Part shown: positions 56,240 through 64,000 of the stretch, in pieces
Numbering within the stretch: position 1 is the first letter of the stretch
Layout: each line of letters begins with the position of its first letter
The notes under the pieces: model-generated
Database searches by the model: none
What the model saw: the letters and a program-made list of their open reading frames with translations, nothing else
What the model was told of the DNA's origin: nothing
Translations under genes and position numbers: made by a program
From: Isoetes taiwanensis
Taxonomy: Eukaryota; Streptophyta; Lycopodiopsida; Isoetales; Isoetaceae
DNA length: 64,000 nt
Direction of reading: 5' to 3'
Assembly: GCA_021234155.1 (NCBI GenBank)
Contig: JAJEKV010000065.1
Location: 5,660,807 to 5,724,806, forward strand

Positions 56240-57375
56240 CAAATTAGGGCTGGGTCCAACACTTCTGAAGTATTGCAAAGCCATCTAGATGTGTTAGCAC
56301 ATTTATGTGAAGAAAGAAAGATGCAGGTTAATCTAGGGAAATTGAAGGCAATGATATGCAGGACTGTAAGTAGACTATATCTCTTCCACAATGGAGATAA
56401 ATTAGAAGTCATGGATTGTTACAAATACTTGGGTTTAGAGTTTTGTTCTAATTACAGATGGAAAGCATGTAAAAAGAAAAGAATTACCGAAGAAAAAGTG
56501 GCTTTGTATGGCATTTTGAGGAAATGCCACAGATTATGTCTCACAGATTAGGGATTGAAAAAAATGTTGTTTAAGATGTTGATCCAGACTGTATTATTGT
56601 ATGGAGCACCAATATGGAGACCGAGACCAGCTATCTCGAGAGAGAGTTGGGACCAAATAGAAGTTGTTTTGAAGACTTTCTTGATAGAGGAACTAGGTAA
56701 TAAATGCCAAACTCCTTATGCAATAATGTTGGCTGAGGTAGGATTGATCCCATTGGAAGCTAAGGTCTTGAATCAGGCCATAAACTTTGTGAATAGGACT
56801 GTGAAAACAAGTTGATAATTGCTTCTATAAAAGAGGCGACTGAACCAGTCAATGGAATCGGGTTGATATAGTGATCTCACAAAATGGGCTGAGAATTGGG
56901 AGATTATTATAGATAATTGGCCAGACACAGCTGTAGGGACGAGAGACTTAGTGCAGATGCTAGTTGTGAACAAACTTTGGGCCAAACTAAGGTCTCAGAT
57001 GGATATTACAGGGAAGAAGTAAATCCTCTAGTTGTGTACACAAACCAAGCATATTTTAGGTAAAAGATACTAAGACATACAAAACAGATTATTGCCAGAT
57101 ACAGAACTAATTGTCATTGTCGTGGAGTAGAGACAGGGCGCTGGGCAAAGATTTCAAGGGAAGGCTGAAAATGCTTGTTATATGAATAAAATGAAGTGGA
57201 ACATGAGACACTTGTCTTCCTTCATTGCTCGACTTATCAACACTTAAAGAGATGTTTTTGGCATTGGTTTCATCAACTTTCACTCATTGTTATCTCATAT
57301 AGATTTTTGTTAAAAACAAAACAGAGTTTATAAACCTATTGCTCCAGGATCTCCAAGGTCCAAAAGGGGCATGAT

Positions 57376-57450
<75 letters not shown>
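56240..57450 (+). mobile_element. Non-L1 non-LTR retroelement remnant with (AAC)n tail
   Basis: The open stretch LQSHLDVLAHLCEERKMQVN then LGKLKAMICRT and MDCYKYLGLEF is the post-YADD part of a non-LTR reverse transcriptase. LLYGAPIWRPRPAISRESWD follows. Near 57110-57250 broken frames give RTNCHCRGVETGRWAKISRE and LVFLHCSTYQHLRRCFWHWF-like text, the C-terminal Cys/His region of such elements. It differs from the L1-type LINEs in this window. The remnant ends in (AAC)24, a simple-sequence tail as some LINE clades have. Confidence 0.65.
57378..57450. repeat. (AAC)24 microsatellite
   Basis: About 24 perfect AAC units in a row. It directly follows the retroelement remnant and may be its tail. 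Confidence 0.93.
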
Positions 57451-57739
57451 TCCATATCAAATCTCCTTGAGATCGCCTGTTATTGTACGTGTGCAAGGCA
57501 ACGCATGGCACTGGTTATTGGTTCTATTTAAACACATTGCTATGATTTTTATCCTTTGGTACGTTTGCACAAATATGAGTTGAGACTTTGAAGCAATGTG
57601 AGGCTATCCACGTTCTAGCCAGCTAGGATTTATGTGCAAGTGGAGAGCCTTAGAAACATTGGATTTGATCCGTACTCACAAAAATTCATGGAAAATCCAG
57701 CTTGTTCATGGCTAATATCAGGAAGTTATGGCCGGAGAA

Positions 57740-58870
57740 TCGATATGATTTGTTCTAGAGTGGGCTTGCAATATTTTAAGCAATGTTCTTCACGCTTTGC
57801 AAGCACAACTATTAAGGGCCTCAGGAATCGAAGTGCTTGGAGTTGTTTGCCATGTCTCACGTGTTGATCAAAGAAAGAAGCTTATACTGAGCACAGTGGA
57901 AGTAAGTCTGTTGACTCTTCTAGCATCGTATTGCATTTCAATTAAGGCATATCATTTAACTTTTTCTGCAGGTGATTTAAAGGTTTGGAAGAATAGACAT
58001 TTTTGTTTCAAATGCAGCATCAAATCCAACAATGGACCCTCTGTTAAAGATATCAAGGTCTGCTCTAGATAAGCTATGGGAAGCCAACGTGAAGAATTCC
58101 GTTCTTATTGTTTAGGTATAGGCCGGGTTTTGTTAGAGTAAGTGTGATAGTTAGTTGTTTCATTAATTTACAGGATGCAGCAAGCTTCTTGACAAAAGGA
58201 TCATCCATAGTCTTGATCTTATCTGCTGTAGCGTATCTTCCTCAAACGGTCATAACTATGTATGCTGTCACAAAAACTGTTTTGCTTGGTTTGACAGAGG
58301 TAAGCAAGTAAGTTTCTACGTTATGAGAGATGGAGATTTGAGATTTTTGCAGGTTTCTTTTCTTCTGTGCGATGATGCTAGATTCCAAGTAGTTTATATA
58401 TGATTGCTAATGTTAGGTATTTGAATTGCAAAAATGCTATAGTCATTCAAAAACTGCGTGTATAATAATAGTTGGTGTTGAAAGTTGTGCTGCTTAGGAT
58501 GTAGTATTGGTGTCATGTTTTCATATTTTTTACTCTAGGCATACAGGCTTTGGCTACAGAGTTAGCACAAAGAGGGTCAATTGTGTTGCACTTGGCTATG
58601 TGCCAACACATTTTACAAGATACTTAATAGAAGATGAGAATCAGGGCATTTTCCTTTGTTGTTTGCACTAAGGTAAGAGTGGAGGAAACATGGTTTATGT
58701 GGTTGCTTGTTTTGATAATGCAGAAGAAGAGAGCAGAATCGGAAACTTTGCTTTAGAGATTGAGGATACCTGACGATATAGCAGGAGCAGTGGCATATTT
58801 AATATCTGATGATGCATATATATGTAACTGATGAGATCGTGGTAGTAAGGAGTTCCATCTACGTTGTACC
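57740..58870 (+). pseudogene. Short-chain dehydrogenase/reductase (DHRS4-like) pseudogene
   Basis: Exons lie at about 57740-57901, 57972-58115, 58174-58299, 58539-58670 and 58723-58870, with usable splice sites. They read ASGIEVLGVVCHVSRVDQR, FGRIDIFVSNAASNPTMDPL, SSIVLILSAVAYLPQ and MYAVTKTVLLGLTE (catalytic Ser and YxxxK), RVNCVALGYVPTHF and IPDDIAGAVAYLISDD. The order matches peroxisomal DHRS4-type NADP reductases. The N-terminal TGxxxGIG exon is missing. Exon 2 has an in-frame TAA at its start and a TAG where Gln is expected at its end, and there are frameshifts in the last two exons. Retained introns mean it is not a retrocopy. Confidence 0.82.
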
Positions 58871-60179
58871 ATCTACGTTGTAAGGTGTTCCTTCTATTTT
58901 ATTTGTACGTAGAATGTGAGGAGAACCACCTATGAATATTCTTGGAGGGGACTGGATCCAAATGTCGGCACTTGATTTTAACAGGCTTTGATCAATTCGA
59001 TCAGGAGCATATGAAGTTTGCAACAGTAAAATTAATATTCTCGATCACAAAGAGAGTATAGAGTTGCCTCATGTGCTTTTGCTGTGCATATGTCCAATGC
59101 GTGAGATGCCCAAATTGAACTTCGATATTCTGCTGCTGCAGAATGATAGTTCAATTTTACAAATTGAACATAGTTTGTTGAGGATATTTGAGTTAATTCA
59201 ATTAGTGTAAAGGTAAGAAACATGGATTTTTTAAACGCGTATTGCCACTAGGAAGTACAGAAATTGACAATTAGTGAGACATGGATATGAAAAACTGCAG
59301 CTATTTGGGACATGCCAAAAAGGATCATATAGTCTGTTTTGGTCAGTTCATAGTTTTCAAATCTAATTCTGGCAAGATTTAGATCAAAATTTACCTGGGT
59401 ATTGATTTTACCCTTCATATCGATATATCAGATTGACTAATGGACCTCAATGTTGAGCAAAATGGACTTATTATCAACAAAAAGCCTGTTATATTAACCG
59501 AGTGTAAGTAACAAGGCACTTTTGTAAGGCATAGCCTCCATTATTTAGGGTTGCACGTAGGGGGCACTGATTTGTTCTTGTTATGGAATATTTTGGAATG
59601 ATAGATGCGATAGCTTGGCTACGGCTTGAGAAATTTGAACCATTAACCTCTTGGCAAGAGGCCTGAGGCTTGGGTTTCAGCACCAGATTGTGTGTAGATG
59701 TTTGGTTAGATGTTTAGAGGACATTGGGTAGATCGGCCTTCCAGACCCTTCCCGCTTCCCTTCTGGCCTCCTTTGTCACAACCTGCTCTACTGGAGTTGT
59801 AACTTCCACAGAGTTGTAACTTGAGAGTTTCTGAGCGTGTCTTCTGAGAGTGCTCCGAAAGAGGTGAAGAATCGTATTATAAGAATCGTTAAGAAAAAAT
59901 GGGAATAAGTCAGCTCAGTATGCATATGGTTAGCACCAGTTTTCTTGCTCTAAAAGTTTGATACTCGTTTTTCCCTCTCATGTTTGCTGGGAATGTTTTT
60001 GCCCCACGGTCAGTGCCTTAGTCCCATCTAAAACAAAGACGTAAAGATTGCAAATTGTACCAGGGTATTCCCATTCATGAGCCTCAGTTTATAGTCTGGT
60101 AGTTTCTTGTTCTTGTGTTCATTTAGGTAGGCTCATTCGTGCATGAATCTCAATAAAGAGCTTTCGATTCATAAAATGA
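58871..60179. other. Intergenic, no gene seen
   Basis: No exon or repeat of note was found on either strand. Confidence 0.55.
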
Positions 60180-60470
60180 GATTGTGCTATCAGAGGCAGA
60201 TATAGTCTCGTGGAATGCCATGATCTCAGCTTATGCTCAACATGGTCAGATTAATAAAGCTCTGCAGGTCTTTCAACAAATGCCTTAATCTTATGGACTG
60301 CTGTTGTTGTGGCCTATGTCCGTGATGCCTTTTAATATAATACCACAAAGAGTTCTTGAACCGCCATGATTTCTTGCAAAGCACATGAGACTCTTAAATT
60401 GTTTGAAGAAATGCCTGATCTGCAATGTTATTGCTTGGACTGCCATACCATTATATCTGAACATTATAAA
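60180..60470 (+). pseudogene. PPR-repeat protein remnant
   Basis: ADIVSWNAMISAYAQHGQIN then KALQVFQQMP is a textbook pentatricopeptide repeat of the PLS type, followed by a stop. A second broken repeat follows (AMISCKAHETLKLFEEMPD). PLS-type PPR proteins bind organelle RNA and guide C-to-U editing. Only about two repeats remain. Confidence 0.75.
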
Positions 60471-60525
60471 TGAATGATATGCATCTTAGATTTTGTACCA
60501 AAATTCTTGGTGGTGCTAATAATCA

Positions 60526-60618
60526 CATTGAGCCTCCATATCATTTGGTTTTACATGTTCTCGTCCTAAATCGCATTGAGCCTCCAGATCATTTGGTTCT
60601 ACATGTTCTCGTCCTAAA
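60526..60618. repeat. 45-bp tandem duplication
   Basis: ATTGAGCCTCCA[TG]ATCATTTGGTT[TC]TACATGTTCTCGTCCTAAA occurs twice in a row with two differences. Confidence 0.88.
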
Positions 60619-62013
60619 ATTCCATGTGATACCCTTATATAAAAGGTTAAGTCCATCAATAATTACATATTTCCAAATGCATTGGTGCCTTTTTGTTTAA
60701 AGACGCGTCTTAATTAGCCAGATTGTGAAAACCTAGGTATCTGCATACCAGATTGACACAACCTAAACGTATTGATGATTTATCGCATTTTTTATAGTTG
60801 GGTAAGCAATAATGCCTATGAGGCTAAAGTACTATGTGTGAAAAAGAGATAGTTTTTCTATACCAATTTTGACGAATAGAAAACAAGCAGTCACTTTGGG
60901 CATGCTAGAATAACTCAAGAAAAACCATACAATTCATGGATACTATAGCTGGGTGATAAACTACAATCTCATATTCATAAGATTAGTTTACAACACTATT
61001 GAACATAATATTCTATCTAGCCAGAATATGTTAGACTACTTCTAATACAACGTTATATCAAATGTGATATGATTCCAGGTTTCTTGATTTCAGGTTATAT
61101 AATGTGTAGTGGCAAGGGCACAATGCATATGCTTGACGTGAGAGAATGGAATAACATATTTATTATGGGAAAATTCCAGATATAGCCCTCAAGTTTACAA
61201 ATATTCCAAAAATACCCCTAGAAACGGGGTATTTGGCTCGAATGGCAGTAGCTTTCTTCTAATCAACCAACTAAAAAAGTGCCCTTCGTGAAACTTGTAG
61301 TTGAGAGTAAGCGCTATTCAATAGCAGCAGAATCATCTAAAACGAAATTGGAAACCTTAAATTGTAGTGTTTTAAGTAAGTGCTATAAAAGACAATGTAA
61401 TATACTTTGCCTAATTCGTTTCCGTTTGCGGGAGGGTTTTCTGGCAGTGGTTAGGACTATGATTTCAGTATCATATTGTATAAAAAATGGTATAATTTGC
61501 CATGTGGGAGGAGCTTGAATGGTTATTGCTATTTTGGGTGCTTTGCAACCAACATAGTTTAAAATGAAACGCACTTATTTAAGAAGTGCGTTTGAAAGAT
61601 TCCTTTATAAAAATTAAGAATTTGAAAAAAACACACAAAATAGGGAGCAAAATAGATTGTTGAGCAATTAGCATTCGGGAAACCCCCAAAAAAGCAACAT
61701 TTTTAAAGCCTTTTCATTTTTAAAAGAGGGCAAAAAAAAAATGCTTGTTTTTGAGGAGTGAGACATTAATTTTGATAACTCAGTAAATATTTATTGTTAA
61801 AAACAGAGGGAAATATAGTTTGTCTTTTTGCAAGCTTAATATAAGTACTAAGAAAGTCAGACATTGGAAAGATAAAGAGTGTGAAATCATAGAGCAAGAA
61901 AGTGTTATTTCAATCAAGCATTGTTGAAGAGACAAAGCTTTCAGTTTAAAAATCCTCATCAAAATAAATTATAATTATATAGTTTACATTGGTAGTAGTT
62001 AAGAACTCTGTCT
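60619..62013. other. Intergenic, no gene seen
   Basis: AT-rich. A short inverted pair (GCACTTATTTAAGAAGTGC near 61570) could form a hairpin. No coding exon was found. Confidence 0.5.
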
Positions 62014-62027
62014 GTATAAATTTATAC
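62014..62027. repeat. Palindrome over the methyltransferase stop codon
   Basis: GTATAAATTTATAC, a perfect 14-bp palindrome, includes the TAA stop (62022-62024) of the methyltransferase gene. The same palindrome recurs in the gene's last intron (62784-62933). Confidence 0.85.
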
Positions 62028-63912
62028 GGGAGGTGGGAGAGGTGGATCTTCCCAGTCCACAGGACTCTCGTACCCTTTGGGATCTGGCTCTTGCGAGCTT
62101 ACAACAGCAGAGACGCCTCCTTCTGATTCCAAACCTATTGGCACAGGCGGTTTCTCTGGCTCGGGCACCACAGGCTCCAAGTCAACAAACTCCACCTCCT
62201 CATCTTTTCTTCCTGTAAGTGGAGGCTGTATTTCTGTGTAAGTGCCCTTAACATCGCTGGCACCGTTCTTTGCTCCCAGTTCTTCGTTTTCATCAGGAAA
62301 GGATTCGCAAGAGCTTATCCTGGTCCTGATGAAACTTACTTTATCTGGGTCTATGTCGACGGAGACGACATTGCGCCCCTGCTTAAGGGCGCAAACTGCT
62401 GTGGTGCCTGATCCAGAAAAGGCATCTAGGATCCAGTCTCCAGGGCGAGAAAACCACTGTATCAAATTATTAATAAGCCGCTGTGGCTTCTGATAATGGG
62501 ACACCACAGCGCCTTGTCGCTGTGGGTCTCTCAATTTTACGCAAAACAAATTGGGACCGAAAAATGCATTGCAGGGAGGAGTCTTCTCATTCTGCGTGTT
62601 AAAATGAACCATGGTTTTTTTGGCGTCCGCGCTGTAAAAACCTATATGAAAATGCTCGAAACAACTCACTAAGCGCGGACCACCACCATGACCCTTGACG
62701 TTTGTTTTAAGCCTGCCAAGCAAAGCAGCAATTACAAATTAGTAGAAAGAAAACAAGGAAAACAAGTTAGCCCGATGGTGTAGCGGTATAAACTTATACC
62801 GGGGTTGCCTTTTGTATAAATTTATACCACGGTGAAGCGTATAAATTTATCTGAGCGTTGCCTTCTTTGTATAAATTTATACCACGGTTGTTCCAGCCTT
62901 TAAGACAGATGTGGTATAAATTTATACCGTGGAGTTACCGTAAAAAAAAAAGCGTTAAATATAATGCTTACCAAACGCAGTTTTCGAAGCCGGCGTTACA
63001 GACCGCTCCCATAGGTTTAAGCACCGACATCGCCTGCGGTCGAATGAAAATGATGACCCTCCAGTTTTCAGATGTCGTGACTTCTTTGAGGCCATCCAAG
63101 AAAGAACGGACTTGCAAGTGAGTAAAAGCCTCCTCGTCAAAAGTGCTATCCTTGATTTTGAAGCCGTAAGGAATATCTGCAATGCATAATGTAAAGTTTT
63201 GTTTGTCTAAAAGAGTCCCGACCTTGTGCGGTCATCTGAATAACCACAGACCGGGCGTCTTGACCAAATGTAGTAAATTTTTCGTAAGTAGTGTCAAAAC
63301 TGCTAGTGATGACTTCCTTTCCTTGCTCAATTGCTTTTAGTCTCTACCTCTCCTCCTTGGCTCTACGAACCAGGTTTAAAAATCCTGTTGGTAGGCCTTT
63401 CTTCTTATTCTGTAAGAAAACTGTGAGACAAAGGCACGAAAACAAAAGTATTTTCTGCACAACTTACCCAGCCACTGAAGTTAACAGCGTGCTCTCTGAT
63501 AATAGAATCTGTAGTAGAAGTTGGATATAAAGACTTGCACTCCTCCCAGTCCTCCAGGTTTAGTTGCTTCATTAATTCTGCCTGGCAGGTGACAATGTCT
63601 TTTTTACTGCAGAGGGAAAAATGTGGTCAGACAAAGTTAGGAAAAAAAGAACACGAGATAAGAAAATGTGGCTTACGTCTTAGCTTCTTTGGCCATTTCG
63701 TCGAGAGTGAATTCTTTGGCCACAACTTTTTCCAGAAGTCTTACAAAAATTTCTTTGCTTTTTAAACCCTGTAGCTGCGTCCAGGGTACAATGCTCATGT
63801 TTTTTTGTTTTCCCTCACCACCTTTTTTTGGTTTCTTTCCGGCAGAGCTAGATTGTTCTTTCAGCTCACCATCTTCAAACATACAAAATATTCTTTCTTG
63901 AAGATCCCAAAC
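62022..63912 (-). CDS. Beta-class DNA amino-methyltransferase (N6_N4_Mtase), 5' part outside window
   Basis: Exons are 63677-63912, 63468-63606, 62972-63409 and 62022-62712, with GT-AG introns and matching phases; earlier exons lie beyond 64000. A basic linker (SAGKKPKKGGEGKQKN) leads to IADIPYGF (motif IV, DIPY in place of DPPY/SPPY). Then come VIIFIRPQAMSVLKP, a target-recognition-like region, HYQKPQRLINNLIQWFSRPG and DAFSGSGTTAVCALKQGRNV (AdoMet-binding motif I), VSVDID, and a Pro/Glu-rich acidic tail. Motif IV before motif I is the beta-class order known from bacterial N4-cytosine and N6-adenine methylases. Exon 3 has an in-frame TAG (about 63347) and an apparent one-base shift near 63212. 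It may be a recent pseudogene, or the sequence has errors there. Confidence 0.75.
62784..62933. repeat. Array of (G)GTATAAATTTATACC palindromes in an intron
   Basis: Five whole or nearly whole units lie in 150 bp inside the last intron of the methyltransferase gene. Spacers share GTTGCCTT and CCACGGT. Two flanking words (CCACGG and CCGTGG) extend the dyad in some units. Confidence 0.9.
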
Positions 63913-64000
63913 CTGTCAACGATTGAACACAAGTATTTTAGTGTTGAATGGCGAAAAAGCGTTTATTGTGAAGTCTACTATTTAATTGCACATGAAAGAC

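Larger units (their letters stand above)
52665..56268 (-). mobile_element. Second Helitron, borders partly inferred
   Basis: The 3' end (CTAG at 52665, perfect hairpin) is firm. A plausible 5' end lies near 56268: the plus strand at 56228-56262 reads AAATCTGGCGCGTCCAAATT, then AGGGCTGGGTCCAAC, matching the 5' subterminal sequence of the complete Helitron. Directly after it an old reverse transcriptase frame begins. If right, the element is about 3.6 kb and carries gene-like exons (55612-56100) in the same orientation. The exact terminal TC is not clear. Confidence 0.5.

Noticed and set aside
57290-57583. Frames encoding poly-Gln or poly-Leu
   Set aside because: They are only the (AAC)24 repeat read in different frames.
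59600-59680. A tRNA-Gly-like word (CTTGCCAA with GGTTCAAATTTC) on the minus strand
   Set aside because: No D arm, acceptor stem or paired T stem could be drawn.

Overview
The window is nuclear DNA of a land plant. Evidence: GT-AG introns; a DUF1218/Fb34-type membrane protein gene, a family known from land plants; a PPR-repeat remnant of the plant organelle RNA-editing type; plant L1-type LINEs with an RVT zinc-binding domain; a Copia element with a plant methionine-tRNA primer site; Helitrons. The repeat load, and a beta-class amino-methyltransferase gene, would fit a large-genome seed-free plant such as a fern, lycophyte or bryophyte. That last step is inference. Only two genes look like host genes: a three-exon DUF1218 gene (10565-11529, minus, open throughout) and the 3' part of an amino-methyltransferase gene (62022-63912, minus) that runs off the right edge and has one apparent stop and one apparent frameshift.

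Layout. 1-4975: a decayed plus-strand LINE, split by a 1439-bp solo LTR with a perfect 5-bp target duplication. 4976-9180: unidentified minus-strand exon candidates and a decayed tandem duplication. 10565-11529: the DUF1218 gene. 14697-17690: a Helitron 3' terminus followed by a 5'-truncated LINE carrying a third ORF. 19208-19800: a truncated relative of the solo LTR. 20629-29500: a long minus-strand LINE (ORF1 and ORF2) with a complete 3148-bp Helitron inserted in ORF1; that Helitron carries exon pieces of an isopropylmalate isomerase large-subunit gene. 29680-30520: an internally deleted LINE of the same family with its third ORF.

33038-51441 is a nested block. The outermost layer is a minus-strand transposase-like gene. 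A Copia element (34313-49654) sits inside it, flanked by matching TCTGTC. Most of the Copia interior is replaced by a 797-bp inverted duplication, a decayed hAT transposase, a decayed protein-kinase-like gene, a decayed RING-finger gene, arrays of a TTCGCGTAAGCGAA hairpin, and a LINE tail.

51800-62000 holds a pyrimidine-rich tract, a second Helitron 3' end with a possible 5' end near 56268, a non-L1 retroelement remnant ending in (AAC)n, a short-chain dehydrogenase pseudogene and a PPR remnant. 62022-64000 holds the methyltransferase gene, with palindromic GTATAAATTTATAC units in its last intron and across its stop codon.

The strongest structural evidence lies in the insertion junctions, because removing an insert restores a reading frame or exposes a target duplication. 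The least explained material is the kinase/RING cassette with its hairpin arrays and inverted partner copy, and the methyltransferase with its own palindromes.
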